DNA of 64,000 bases from Streptomyces olivochromogenes (GCF_001514115.1 NZ_KQ948464.1:62001-126000); one strand, 5' to 3'. Counted from the first letter of the stretch, positions 47,701 to 56,283 are shown. Made by a program: numbers and translations. Notes: generated by a model from the sequence alone, not told the origin.

Positions 47701-48984
47701 CTATCGCGAGACCGGTACCGGGGGCGTGAACTCCACTGGAAGCGTGCGCAATCCGCGCATAATGAGCCCGCCGCGCCAGCGCAAATCGTCCGAATCCCCC
47801 GCGAGTTGAAGGTCGGGGAGACGGGTGAGGAGGGTGGCGAGCGCGGTCTGGCCCTCCAGGCGGGCGAGCGGGGCGCCGAGGCAGTAGTGGATGCCGTGGC
47901 CGTAGCCGAGGTGTTGGTTGTCACGGCGGGAGAGGTCCAGCGTGTCCGGCTGTTCGAACCGCGCGGGGTCACGGTCCGCAGCCGCGAGGACCACGAGGAC
48001 GGGGTCGCCTGGCGCGATGCCTTGACCGCCGATGCACACGGCCTCGGTCGCGAACCGCCACGTGGCCAGTTCTACGGGCCCGTCGTAACGGAGGAGTTCC
48101 TCGACGCCGGTCTCGAGGAGTTCGCGTTCGCCGGCGGCCAGGGACCGCTGGAGACGCGCGCGCTGTTCGGGGTGGGTGAGGAGGGCGTACGTGCCGTTGC
48201 CGATGAGGTTGACCGTCGTCTCGAACCCGGCGAAGAGCAGGATGAAGGCCATGGCGGCGGCCTCGTTCTCCGTGAGGTGCTCGCCGTGGTCGGACGCGCG
48301 GATGAGACCGGAGATGAGGTCCTCACCGGGCGCGGGCGTGTCGGGAAGGCCTTCCCGCTTCTTGTGAATGAGTTCGAGCAGATACCCACGCATCTTCTTG
48401 ACCGAGCGCGCGACCCCGCCCCGCGGTCCGCCGCCGTGCCGGATCATCATCCCCGCCCAGTCCCGGAAGTCGTCCTGGTCCTCGCGGGGCACGCCCAGCA
48501 GGTCGCAGATGGCGTAGATGGGAAGCGGGAACGCGAACTCGTGGATCAGGTCCGCAGAACCCTTCTCCGCGAACTGGTCGATCAGTTGATCGGTGAGCTC
48601 CTGCACGCGCGGCGCGAACTCGGCCACCCGTCGCGGCGTGAACGCCTTCGATACCAGCCGCCGCAGCCGGGTGTGGTCCGGCGGGTCGATGTTCAGCAGA
48701 TGCGTCATCAGCTCGGCCTTGCGCTCCCCCGGAATACCCGTCTTCCCTTTCGCGTGGGCGGGTTCGTCGTGGTGCGCCGGATTCTTGCTGAGCCGCGCGT
48801 CGGCGAGCGCCTGCTTGGCGTCCGCGTACCGCGTCACCAGCCAGGCCTCCACCCCACTCGGCAGCCGCGTCCTGTGCACGGGGGCGTGCTCCCGCAGCCA
48901 GGCGTACGCGGGGTAGGGATCGCTGGCGAACTCCCAGGTGAAGAGTTCCGGGGCGGGGCTGAACGGCGGCGGCTGATCGGTCAC
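47701..48984 (-). CDS. Cytochrome P450 (CYP107-like)
   Basis: The 427-residue P450 has the oxygen-binding I-helix FAGFETT, the ExxR of the K-helix (EELLR) and the heme loop GYGHGIHYCLGAPLAR, where Tyr replaces the usual Phe at the start. The length is typical of bacterial class I enzymes that need separate ferredoxin partners. The GTG at 48984 (VTDQ) is preferred; a frame open further upstream is low-complexity. From memory the S. coelicolor neighbour of rpf is a CYP107U P450 linked to sporulation. It is divergent from the flavohemoprotein gene. Confidence 0.9.
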   Translation of the reverse strand: MTDQPPPFSPAPELFTWEFASDPYPAYAWLREHAPVHRTRLPSGVEAWLVTRYADAKQALADARLSKNPAHHDEPAHAKGKTGIPGERKAELMTHLLNIDPPDHTRLRRLVSKAFTPRRVAEFAPRVQELTDQLIDQFAEKGSADLIHEFAFPLPIYAICDLLGVPREDQDDFRDWAGMMIRHGGGPRGGVARSVKKMRGYLLELIHKKREGLPDTPAPGEDLISGLIRASDHGEHLTENEAAAMAFILLFAGFETTVNLIGNGTYALLTHPEQRARLQRSLAAGERELLETGVEELLRYDGPVELATWRFATEAVCIGGQGIAPGDPVLVVLAAADRDPARFEQPDTLDLSRRDNQHLGYGHGIHYCLGAPLARLEGQTALATLLTRLPDLQLAGDSDDLRWRGGLIMRGLRTLPVEFTPPVPVSR

Positions 48985-49180
48985 TCCCTGACGGTATCCG
49001 GAGGGAGGGGGAACGGGGTGGGGGCGGTGGTGGAGGGCGGCGTGGGAGAGGGGCGCGGGAGGGCGGTGCCCGAGGGCGGTGTGAAAGGGGGGTGTGTGAG
49101 GGGGGTCTGGGAGGGCGGTGCGGGAGGATGGTGCAGAACGCGCCCCGTTCATCCCGGGCCATCCCGAAATCGGCAGCTGT
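48985..49180. other. G-rich spacer between the P450 and flavohemoprotein genes
   Basis: The plus strand holds many runs of three to six G, with GGGAGGGCGGTG-like words repeated at about 49057, 49072 and 49109. Four or more G-tracts lie close together, so G-quadruplex folding is possible. No gene is visible. Confidence 0.5.
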
Positions 49181-49211
49181 TTGACTTCACGCCTCGCCTC
49201 CTCCCTAAATT
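49181..49211 (+). promoter_or_regulatory. Promoter for a leaderless flavohemoprotein transcript
   Basis: TTGACT at 49181-49186 and TAAATT at 49206-49211 (19 bases apart, or 18 to CTAAAT) lie just before the GTG at 49218. With the -10 only 6 bases from the start codon and no ribosome binding site, the transcript should begin at or next to the GTG. Confidence 0.65.
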
Positions 49212-49217
49212 CGCGCC

Positions 49218-50429
49218 GTGGACCCCGAAATACTCAGATCCAGCTTCGCGGTCGTCGAGAGACGGGCCGAGTTCGCGGTCAAGTACTTCTACTCGCATCT
49301 CTTCCGGCACTACCCGGACGTCCGCGGGCTCTTCCCCCTGGACTTCCCGGAGGACATGGAGCGACAGCGGGACCGGTTGTTCGCGGCACTCACGTATGTG
49401 ATGGAGCGGCTGGAGGATCCGACGCTGCCGGGGTACCTGCGGGAGCTGGGACGGGACCACCGGAAGTACCTGGCCGAGCCGGAGCACTACGCCGCCGTGG
49501 GGGCGAGCCTGATCGCCGCGTTCGCCGCCGTCGCGGGGTCGGCGTGGAGCGCGGAGGCCGAGAAGGCCTGGACCGAGGCATACGGGGCGATCACGAACGT
49601 CATGCTCCAGGGCGCGTGGGAGGCACAGCACGAGGGTGAACCGCCCTGGTGGGACGCCGAGGTCGTGTCCCGGACCCGGCACGGCGACGACCTCGTCGTA
49701 CTGACCCTCCGCCCGCACCACCGGCTGCGCTACTCCCCCGGCCAGTACGTCAGCGTCAGCGTCCCCCACCTGCCGGGCATCTGGCGCCCGTACTCGCTCG
49801 GCAACGCGCCCCGCGCCGACCACACCGTCGACCTGCACGTCAGCCGCGTCGAGGACGGGGTGCTGTCCACCGCCCTGGTCCGGCAGACCCGGGAGGGCGA
49901 TGTCCTGCGGCTCGGCGCACCCGGCGGCGCCCTGACCCTGCGGGCGCCGGTGGAACGGCCGCTGACCTTCATCGCGGCCGGCACCGGTTGGGCCCCTGTC
50001 AAGGCGCTGCTCCAGCAACTCGACGCCACGCACGAGGCCCGGCTGTTCCTCGTGGCCCGCGACACCTCGTACCTCTACGACCGGTCGGCCGTGGAACGAC
50101 TCCAGTCCCGGTTACCCCGCCTCGGCGTCACCTTCATCACCCCCGCGCCCGGCCGCCCCAAGGCCCAGGCCACCGAGCGACTGCTGACCGCGCTGGGCAA
50201 CCGCGCCGGCTGGGCCCGCCACGACGTCTATCTCGCCGGGCCGCCCCCGCTCGTCGAGGAGATCGCCGAGGCCCTCCCCGCCTTCGGCACCCCGCCGGAA
50301 CAGATCTTCCACGACCTCCTCCCACCCGCCGACCCCAGCCGCCCGCGCCCCCTGGGCCCCGCGGAGTGGCTGCTGGACCGCCCCCACCCCAACTGGCACA
50401 ACCCGACAAGCCGCGCCCCCAACACGTAG
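49218..50429 (+). CDS. Flavohemoprotein-like globin/FAD/NAD-binding protein with a TTA codon
   Basis: The 403-residue protein joins an N-terminal globin domain (proximal His81 in RELGRDHRKY, and a B-helix KYFYSHLF with Tyr) to a ferredoxin-NADP reductase-like module with the FAD motif RPYSLGNAP, the NAD loop FIAAGTGWAPVKAL and a C-terminal AGPPPLVEEI. Such proteins oxidise nitric oxide to nitrate or pass electrons to partners. Codon 299 (50112-50114) is TTA, so translation should need bldA tRNA. It is divergent from a P450. NO detoxification is the default role; electron supply to the P450 is only a possibility. Confidence 0.92.
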   Translation: MDPEILRSSFAVVERRAEFAVKYFYSHLFRHYPDVRGLFPLDFPEDMERQRDRLFAALTYVMERLEDPTLPGYLRELGRDHRKYLAEPEHYAAVGASLIAAFAAVAGSAWSAEAEKAWTEAYGAITNVMLQGAWEAQHEGEPPWWDAEVVSRTRHGDDLVVLTLRPHHRLRYSPGQYVSVSVPHLPGIWRPYSLGNAPRADHTVDLHVSRVEDGVLSTALVRQTREGDVLRLGAPGGALTLRAPVERPLTFIAAGTGWAPVKALLQQLDATHEARLFLVARDTSYLYDRSAVERLQSRLPRLGVTFITPAPGRPKAQATERLLTALGNRAGWARHDVYLAGPPPLVEEIAEALPAFGTPPEQIFHDLLPPADPSRPRPLGPAEWLLDRPHPNWHNPTSRAPNT

Positions 50430-50517
50430 CCCTGTTGCCAGACCTCCCGCCTCCTCCAGTGCCTGATGTCAGCGGGTGGAGAGCCTCCACGCCCTGCGGC
50501 CCCTGGCCTCGACCTCC

Positions 50518-51504
50518 TCAGCCCGTCTCCGTCACCCGGATCGCGTCCCGGTATGCCCGCGCCGCCGCGCGCAGGGCCGCCTCCGGGTCCACTCCCTCGG
50601 CCTCCGCGTGGGCGGCGATGGCCAGCAGTTCGTAGCCGACGCCTTCGCCTCGGGGGAGTTCGACCTCAAGTCCCGCCGTGCGCACGCGCGATGCCAGCTT
50701 CGCCGCGAGGGCCAGGCCCGGCTGGCCCAGCGGTATCCCCTCCGTCACGGACGTCCGCCGCTTCTCCTCGGCCTTGGTGCGCAGCCAGTGCTCCTTGACC
50801 TCCTCGGGGGTCGTGGCCGTCTCGTCGCCGAACACGTGCGGGTGGCGGTGGATCAGCTTGGTGACGATGCCGCCGGCCACGTCGTCGATGGAGAAGGGAG
50901 CCTCGGCGTCCTCCTCCGCGATCCTGGCGTGGAAGACGACCTGGAGCAGCACGTCGCCGAGCTCTTCCCTGAGCTCGTCCCTGTCGCCCTCCTCGATCGC
51001 CTCGACGAGCTCGTACGCCTCCTCGATCCCGTACTTCGCGAGGCCCTTGTGGGTCTGCTGGGACGACCACGGGCACTCGACGCGGATGCGGTCCATGACC
51101 TGGACGAGGTCGAGGAGGCGGGCGCCCGGCAGGTCGTACGAGGCCGGGAGCAGCTCCAGGTCCGGCATCTGTATGCGGCCGGAGCCGGCGAGGCGGGCCA
51201 GGCCGTCGGTGAGGCGCGGCTCGCCCTCGCCGGTGGCGACGACGACCACCGTGCGGCCACCGGCGCAGACGGCCACCAGCTCCTGGGCATCGGGGGAAGC
51301 CTCGTCGACGCCGATGCCCGCCTCACGCAGATACGGCAGCTGCGGATGTGCGCCGTCCGCGCACAGCACCTGGTCGGCGGTGCGCAGCACCTGCCAGGCG
51401 GGCCAGGACAGCAGCCCGGGGGCGACGCGGTGGCTGGTGGTGAGCAGGACGATACGGCCGGGGGCGGGAACCTGGGCGGTGGCGTCGGAGCTGGTTGCGT
51501 TCAC
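50518..51504 (-). CDS. mazG: MazG nucleoside triphosphate pyrophosphohydrolase
   Basis: The 328-residue protein has a C-terminal MazG domain that hydrolyses NTPs to NMPs and limits damaged nucleotides. Visible motifs are CPWSSQQTHKGLAKYGIEEAYELVEAIEEG, the ELREELGDVLLQVVFHARI with the ExxD metal ligands, and VTKLIHRHPHVFG. The N-terminal 110 residues resemble a degenerate tetrapyrrole-methylase-like domain (RIVLLTTSHRVAPGLLSW), as in YabN-type MazG proteins. The GTG at 51504 has TACGTT 6 bases upstream and no ribosome binding site, so a leaderless transcript is likely. Confidence 0.92.
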   Translation of the reverse strand: MNATSSDATAQVPAPGRIVLLTTSHRVAPGLLSWPAWQVLRTADQVLCADGAHPQLPYLREAGIGVDEASPDAQELVAVCAGGRTVVVVATGEGEPRLTDGLARLAGSGRIQMPDLELLPASYDLPGARLLDLVQVMDRIRVECPWSSQQTHKGLAKYGIEEAYELVEAIEEGDRDELREELGDVLLQVVFHARIAEEDAEAPFSIDDVAGGIVTKLIHRHPHVFGDETATTPEEVKEHWLRTKAEEKRRTSVTEGIPLGQPGLALAAKLASRVRTAGLEVELPRGEGVGYELLAIAAHAEAEGVDPEAALRAAARAYRDAIRVTETG

Positions 51505-51656
51505 CCCACGAACGTAACCCACGCCACCGACGCCCCCAGGAGTTATCCACAGGCCGGGAGGCGGCCGAAGTGTTTATCCACAGCTTCACCCCCAGGCCAG
51601 GACCCGGCGCTGCCCCACGACCCACTGGCCTACTGGCCTACTGGCCTACTGGCCTA

Positions 51657-52316
51657 CTACGCCGTCTGCTGCGTACCCGTCGACGTGACCTCCCGCAGCC
51701 ACGGTGTCTTCACATCGACGCGGCTGCTCTTCTGGACGTCCCAGGCGCCGTAGCGCGGGTTCAGGTCGACGTTCAGCTTCTTGGACGCGTCGGACATGGC
51801 CTTCCAGAACGTGGCCTTGCCGTCGGTGGTGTTCATGTCGGCACCGAGCGCGGCGGCGAGCTTCTGGGCCTCGATCTCGGTACGGAGGTTGTCGTCGAGA
51901 CGCTGGGGCGCCACCCCGTACTGCTGCAGCCAGGCCGTCTCCAGCGCCTTCGCACCGCCCGCCTGGCCCTCCAGCGTCGCCCGCATCTGCTGGGTGTCCG
52001 CGCGGGTGACGCTCACGCCCGCGTCCTTGGCGGCCCGGTCGAGGACCTGGTCGAGGACCATGGTGTGCAGGGTGGCGCGGGTGAGGCTGCCGGTCTTGGC
52101 GATGGCCTGCTCGTACTGGGCCTCGTCCTTGACGGCGGCCCGCTGTGCCGAGCGCACCTCGTTCACCCGGCTCTCCAACTGCGCGACCGTGATCCGCCGG
52201 CCACCGACGACGGCCGCGGCGCCTGGGTGCGCCTCGCCACCGCACGCCGTGAGAAGGGGGGCCGCCGCGACGATCGCGGCGGAGAGGACGAACGCGGTGC
52301 GACGGCGGCGGTGCAA
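51657..52316 (-). CDS. SurA N-terminal-like lipoprotein
   Basis: The 219-residue protein has a basic start, a hydrophobic segment and the lipobox LLTAC, so it is a lipoprotein. The mature part begins with a SurA/PrsA-type chaperone fold (VVGGRRITVAQLESRVNEV, then LHTMVLDQVLDRAAKDAG) and lacks the parvulin isomerase domain. It probably assists folding of exported proteins. The start is assigned to TTG at 52316 because GGGAGG lies 5 bases upstream and it gives a standard signal peptide; no ATG or GTG fits as well. The 22-bp repeat array is upstream. Confidence 0.85.
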   Translation of the reverse strand: MHRRRRTAFVLSAAIVAAAPLLTACGGEAHPGAAAVVGGRRITVAQLESRVNEVRSAQRAAVKDEAQYEQAIAKTGSLTRATLHTMVLDQVLDRAAKDAGVSVTRADTQQMRATLEGQAGGAKALETAWLQQYGVAPQRLDDNLRTEIEAQKLAAALGADMNTTDGKATFWKAMSDASKKLNVDLNPRYGAWDVQKSSRVDVKTPWLREVTSTGTQQTA

Positions 52317-52478
52317 GGAAACCTCCCGAGGAGATTGTGCGACGGTGCACAAAGTCTTGCGGTGATCGATGGTAGGCAGTGGCCCGGCTCTCGGCCAGCC
52401 ATTCGACCAACGATTCGCGGAGACTTCAGATACCGGCGCGGCTGCCGTGACGAGCGGGACGGCCACCGTCCGCTCTGA

Positions 52479-52632
52479 CGACCGTTCACATCCCCTCGTA
52501 CGGCCGATCACATCCGCTCGTACAGCCGCTCACATCCGCCGGTACGACCGACCACATCCACTCATGCGACCGATCAAGTCCGGTCGCACGACCGGTCACG
52601 TCGGGACGTATCGCCGATCGCGTCCTGTCGTA
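52479..52632. repeat. 22-bp tandem repeat, seven units
   Basis: Seven contiguous units of exactly 22 bases share the pattern CGACCGATCACATCCGCTCG plus TA, with three to eight changes per unit. No spacers separate them, so this is not a CRISPR array. The array fills the space between the BMP-like gene (stop at 52643) and the promoter region of the SurA-like lipoprotein. CGACCGATC-type words in each unit contain short dyads that could bind a protein. Confidence 0.92.
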
Positions 52633-52642
52633 CCGGCCCCGG

Positions 52643-53284
52643 CTAACCGCGCGCCTCGACCTCGCGCTCGACGACCCCGGCGATCTCGGCGCGCAGTCCG
52701 TCGCCGACGCGCGTCACGGTGATGTTCTTGGCGCTCGTGGAGTCGGCTCCCGCGTCCCCCACCAGCACGAAGTCGACCTTCTGGTACTGCGGGGCGGTCT
52801 GCGTGGCCGCCGTGACCTCGGGTTCTCCGGTCGCGACGACCACGTCGCAGGACCGCTGGAGCAGGCCGTTGAGGTAGGGCCGCGCGTTGGCCGCGGACTG
52901 CTCACCGGTCACCGGGACGTAGCTCACGCGCGCGTGCGTCTTGAGGGACGCGTCCTGCATGCCCTGCCAGACCTCGGCCGCGTTGGTGCCGGCCGTGATC
53001 CCGTCCTTGCCGGTCAGCAGGCAGGCGTCGACGTCCTTGTAGTGGCGGGCCCGGGTGTCGGGCACCTGTCGCTTCGTGTCGGTGCGGGAGAGGAAGTACC
53101 CGGTGACCGCGACCGCGACCGCGACGATCACGGCACCCGCCACCATCGCGACCCCCCTGCCGCCCAGTACACGCGGCCACTGGAGTGCCGCCCGCACACC
53201 GGCGGCGAGCCTCGACTCCTGCGTGGCGTCGCGCGCCGCCTTCGCGCGCTGCGCCTGCGGCACCTGCCTGACCCGCTTGACCAC
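52643..53284 (-). CDS. BMP-like (basic membrane protein family) membrane-anchored protein
   Basis: The 213-residue protein has a basic cytoplasmic N-terminus and one membrane helix (VAMVAGAVIVAVAVAVTGYFL). An extracellular domain follows with a truncated pattern of BMP/PnrA substrate-binding proteins (VDACLLTGKDGITAG, AEVWQGMQDAS, LQRSCDVVVATGEPEVTAATQTA, VDFVLVGD). It is much shorter than full BMP proteins (over 300 residues), so it corresponds to about one lobe. The role may be nucleoside or small-molecule sensing. It is followed by the 22-bp array. Confidence 0.75.
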   Translation of the reverse strand: MVKRVRQVPQAQRAKAARDATQESRLAAGVRAALQWPRVLGGRGVAMVAGAVIVAVAVAVTGYFLSRTDTKRQVPDTRARHYKDVDACLLTGKDGITAGTNAAEVWQGMQDASLKTHARVSYVPVTGEQSAANARPYLNGLLQRSCDVVVATGEPEVTAATQTAPQYQKVDFVLVGDAGADSTSAKNITVTRVGDGLRAEIAGVVEREVEARG

Positions 53285-53404
53285 GTGGTTCCCGTACCTC
53301 CGCCTCTTCGCGCTTCCGCGCTTCCATGCATTCGTGCGGCCCGTGCGACCGGTGCGGCTCGTGCGACCGGTGCGGCTCGTGCGGCCGGTCCGGCCGGTGC
53401 GCCG

Positions 53405-53722
53405 CTAGTACCCGGCGCGCCGGGGCCAGACCGTCCAGGCGTGTACCGCCGCGCCGACCATCGACACCAGGATCAGGAGCACGTCGTCCGCGAACTCGAG
53501 GCCGTGGGTGGTCTCGGGTGTGAGCGAGAGCTGTATGACCCACGCCACCAGCACCGCGCAGAACCCCCCGAAGACCGCCCAGTCCGCGCGGGTGCCCCGC
53601 GGCAGGGCGATCACGAGGGACGGAACAGGGCACAACAGCCCCAGGCTGACGACGGGAAGCGCCGCCAGCCCGGCACGGACGGCGGACGGTCCGACGACCG
53701 CCGGCAGCCTTTCGACCCTCAT
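53405..53722 (-). CDS. Small membrane protein with three helices
   Basis: The 105-residue protein has three hydrophobic helices (AGLAALPVVSLGLLCPVPSLVIAL, WAVFGGFCAVLVAWVIQLSL and DVLLILVSMVGAAVHAWTVW) joined by short charged loops. GGAG precedes the ATG at 53722 by 6 bases. It resembles the other small membrane protein at 55844 in size and style. The family is unnamed. It lies between the BMP-like gene and the DUF1906 gene, all on the minus strand. Confidence 0.72.
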   Translation of the reverse strand: MRVERLPAVVGPSAVRAGLAALPVVSLGLLCPVPSLVIALPRGTRADWAVFGGFCAVLVAWVIQLSLTPETTHGLEFADDVLLILVSMVGAAVHAWTVWPRRAGY

Positions 53723-53799
53723 GCCCTGCTCCTCCTCCGGTTGTTCGCCGGTTGATCTCCGGTTGATGTTCTCCGGCGATCTCGGGATGCGTCCGAATG

Positions 53800-54642
53800 T
53801 CAGCCGGTGATGGCGACCGGCGCGTCCCAGGCGTCGCGGTCCACGGTGATCGTGTAACCGCCGATGGTCTCCTTGCTGTTGACCATGTACTGGTGGGCGC
53901 GGCTGTGGCCGGTGAACTGGGTGGAGCCCCACGGCCAGTCCGAGGTCGTCGTGTTGGCCTTGTCCCACAGCGCGTACCAGAGGTTGCCCGGCAGGTCCGT
54001 CTTGTCGGTCGCGGTCGCGATGGCCTTGGCGCTGGAGCTGGTGAAGCCGTAGAAACCGGTCCGGTACGTCTTGGCGTGCAGCGCCTTGTCGAAGGCGCGT
54101 ACGTACGTCAGCGTGGCCTTGTTGCACGCCGTGTTCGTGACGTCGTACGACTCCATGTCCAGGTAGATCGGGCTGCCCGCCTTCATGCCCAGCGCGGACG
54201 CCTTGGCCACCGCGTCCGCGGCGTCGGTGGCGCCGAGCGAGGCGGCGTTGGTGGCGGTGAGCTTCTCCGGGTTGGAGCCGGTCTGGCAGGACGGCTGCGC
54301 GCCGACGTACAGCGGGATGAGCTTCCAGCCCAGGGTGCTGACCGACTTCACCCAGGACGCGGTGAGGTTGGGCTGGCTGCAGCCGCGGTTCTTGCCGCCG
54401 ATGTAGACGGCGGCCGCTCCGTAGAAGCCGGTGTGCCAGGCCTTCATCGCCGTCAGCGAGGGGGCGGCGCAGGTGTCGAAGGCCCGGCCCGTGAACGTCC
54501 GCTGGGCGGGCCAGGTGGTCGCCGCCATCGACGTCTGCGCCGCGATCCCGGCCCCGGCGACCACGGCCGCGCCTGCCGTCGCCCAAGCGATGTAACGGCC
54601 CTTCTTAGACATCCGATGGCTGGACATCCCCACCCCATTCAT
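53800..54642 (-). CDS. Secreted DUF1906 (glycoside-hydrolase-like) protein
   Basis: The 280-residue protein has a signal peptide (MSKKGRYIAW, a hydrophobic stretch, then SMAA). A DUF1906 domain follows, a TIM-barrel related to glycoside hydrolase family 25-like lysozymes (GRAFDTCAAPSLTAMKAW, AAAVYIGGKNRGCSQPNLT, LIPLYVGAQ, IYLDMESYDV, WYALWDKANTTT). It probably acts on the cell wall or extracellular glycans. The start could be 54642, 54627 or 54612; none has a convincing ribosome binding site. A DUF1906 secretory protein fits the neighbouring cell-envelope genes. Confidence 0.88.
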   Translation of the reverse strand: MNGVGMSSHRMSKKGRYIAWATAGAAVVAGAGIAAQTSMAATTWPAQRTFTGRAFDTCAAPSLTAMKAWHTGFYGAAAVYIGGKNRGCSQPNLTASWVKSVSTLGWKLIPLYVGAQPSCQTGSNPEKLTATNAASLGATDAADAVAKASALGMKAGSPIYLDMESYDVTNTACNKATLTYVRAFDKALHAKTYRTGFYGFTSSSAKAIATATDKTDLPGNLWYALWDKANTTTSDWPWGSTQFTGHSRAHQYMVNSKETIGGYTITVDRDAWDAPVAITG

Positions 54643-55015
54643 GACGCGCGCACGTCACGGCGCGCGGAACGCACAGGACATGCGGTCATATAGATCGAAT
54701 CAAGACAGTTCAAGACAGTTGAGCCCCGTCGGCGCCCATCCCGGCTCACCGGTGAGAGAGGGTGACCGGCCCCCGGCGCGCGGGGCGGATCGCACCGTAA
54801 CCGACGCCACCCCCTTGATCGGGAAACCCCGTATCTCAATCGCCACAAGAATCCCTCAAGCCACGGCAAAACATGGGGAGTCCATGGAACCCCGGGCCGA
54901 TCGAGCCCCTCTTTTACCGATCTTTGGCACCCCGATGGCTGTGGATGGCCTGTGCACCCATAGAGTCCGCTCGGCTCAACAGCACCACTTCTCAAAGAAG
55001 GACTCAGACATCCCG
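54643..55015. other. Divergent promoter region of the DUF1906 and lipoprotein genes
   Basis: No gene is visible. Two adjacent copies of CAAGACAGTT (54701-54720) precede an AT-rich CATATAG. On the minus strand this gives TTGAAC with TATATG about 15 bases later, a possible DUF1906 promoter. AAGGA at 54998-55002 is the only ribosome-binding-like word before the lipoprotein start. Confidence 0.4.
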
Positions 55016-55732
55016 ATGCGTCACCCCTCTCGCACGGCCAAGGCCCTGCTCGCCGCAGCCGTGCTCCCGCTCGCCCTGGCGGCCTGCTCCTCCGGACCCA
55101 CCGTTCAGCCCTCGTCCGCCAAGACGAAGCAGGCCAAGGACCCCAACGCCGGTCTGCTGACCGGCGCGCAGCTCAAGAAGGCGCTCGCGCCCGCGTCCTT
55201 CTTCGCCACCGGTTTCGCGGTCGACCCCAGCGGTGCACGGGACTCCGGCACCACGTACACCGCCCCGAGCTCCTCCCCCGCGCCGAAGCCGGACTGCTCC
55301 CTGCTGGGCGGCACCAGCTGGATAACGATCACCGGCGACTCGGGGGTGTCCTTCGCCCAGAACGACTACATCAGCAAGAACACTTCCGAGGACATCGCCC
55401 AGGAGGTCGACACCTACCGCGGCACGACCTCGACGACCGTGCTGAAGGACCTGGAGAAGATCGCCACCACGTGCGCGACCTTCACCGACTCCGACACTCA
55501 CACCAAGGTGAAGGTCACCGGCGCCACCACGCCCGGCCTGGGCGACGCCGCCTACACCATCACCCTGACCAACAGCGCCTGGCAGAACGGCACGACCCTG
55601 ATCGCCGTGCGCGCGGGCACCGACGTCGTCAGCGTCATGTCCACGGACGGGCACGACAACGGCGCCGCCACGGCGAAGAAGCTGGCGACCCGGATCGTGA
55701 CGTCCCTGAAGGGCGAACACCAGCGCGTGTGA
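55016..55732 (+). CDS. Lipoprotein of unknown function
   Basis: The 238-residue protein has a lipoprotein signal (MRHPSRTAKALLAA, then the lipobox LALAAC) and an extracellular domain with LTGAQLKKALAP near residue 48, a cysteine pair (DCSLLGG and TTCATFTD), and a C-terminal LGDAAYTITLTNSAWQNGTTLIAVRAGTDVVSVMSTDG sheet region. This resembles the small sensor domains found on actinobacterial lipoproteins and Ser/Thr kinases. AAGGA is 13 bases before the ATG. The function is not known. A long hairpin terminator follows. Confidence 0.78.
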   Translation: MRHPSRTAKALLAAAVLPLALAACSSGPTVQPSSAKTKQAKDPNAGLLTGAQLKKALAPASFFATGFAVDPSGARDSGTTYTAPSSSPAPKPDCSLLGGTSWITITGDSGVSFAQNDYISKNTSEDIAQEVDTYRGTTSTTVLKDLEKIATTCATFTDSDTHTKVKVTGATTPGLGDAAYTITLTNSAWQNGTTLIAVRAGTDVVSVMSTDGHDNGAATAKKLATRIVTSLKGEHQRV

Positions 55733-55754
55733 CCCGCCAGATGGGAACATGACG

Positions 55755-55797
55755 CCCCCCGAGAGGATTCTCGGGACCCGAGAAACCTCTCGGGGGG
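55755..55797 (+). terminator. Hairpin terminator after the lipoprotein gene
   Basis: CCCCCCGAGAGG pairs with CCTCTCGGGGGG, and an inner CTCGGG/CCCGAG hairpin extends the fold, 22 bases after the stop. Confidence 0.85.
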
Positions 55798-55843
55798 CTC
55801 GTAGGGCGCTCGTGGGTGCTCGGGGGATGTGAGAGGCATGGGC

Positions 55844-56218
55844 ATGAGCGTGGACAAGCGCCTGGAAGCCGGCTGGGCCCAGCGGATCGCGTGGTCGGTC
55901 CTGGTGGTCGCGTCGTTGGGTCTGCTGGTGTGGGTGCCGTTCCTGTACGCCGCGATCCGCCGCGGCAGGGGCTCGGACTGGGGCGCCTTCTCCGCGTTCC
56001 TGCTGTACGAGCTGGTGACGCTGCCGTGGGCGACCGTTCAGTCGGACGCGGGCGATCCCGTCCTCGGCGCGGTCGCCGTCGTCACTCTGGCGATGGCGGT
56101 GTGGCTGCTGCTGTTCGCGCTGTTCGACAAGCGCACGCCGAAGTACGCCACGGCGAACGTGGGGCGGACACCCGGACCCATGCCGGGCCCGGCGCCGGGC
56201 AACCCGTATATGCGCTGA
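55844..56218 (+). CDS. Small membrane protein with three helices
   Basis: The 124-residue protein has three hydrophobic helices (RIAWSVLVVASLGLLVWVPFLYAAI, FSAFLLYELVTLPWATV and GAVAVVTLAMAVWLLLFALF) and a Pro/Gly-rich C-terminus. GAGAGG is 7 bases before the ATG at 55844, which is preferred to the upstream starts at 55829 and 55838. It resembles the 53405 protein in layout. I do not recognise a family name. It is convergent with the M16-like peptidase gene. Confidence 0.72.
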   Translation: MSVDKRLEAGWAQRIAWSVLVVASLGLLVWVPFLYAAIRRGRGSDWGAFSAFLLYELVTLPWATVQSDAGDPVLGAVAVVTLAMAVWLLLFALFDKRTPKYATANVGRTPGPMPGPAPGNPYMR

Positions 56219-56283
56219 GGTCACCTCTGAGCTGAGGCCATCTCTGAGCCGAGGTGACCCGGAAACCCTCATCCACGCTCAAG

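Noticed and set aside
52479..52632. CRISPR array
   Set aside because: The 22-base units are contiguous with no unique spacers, and there are no cas genes in the window.
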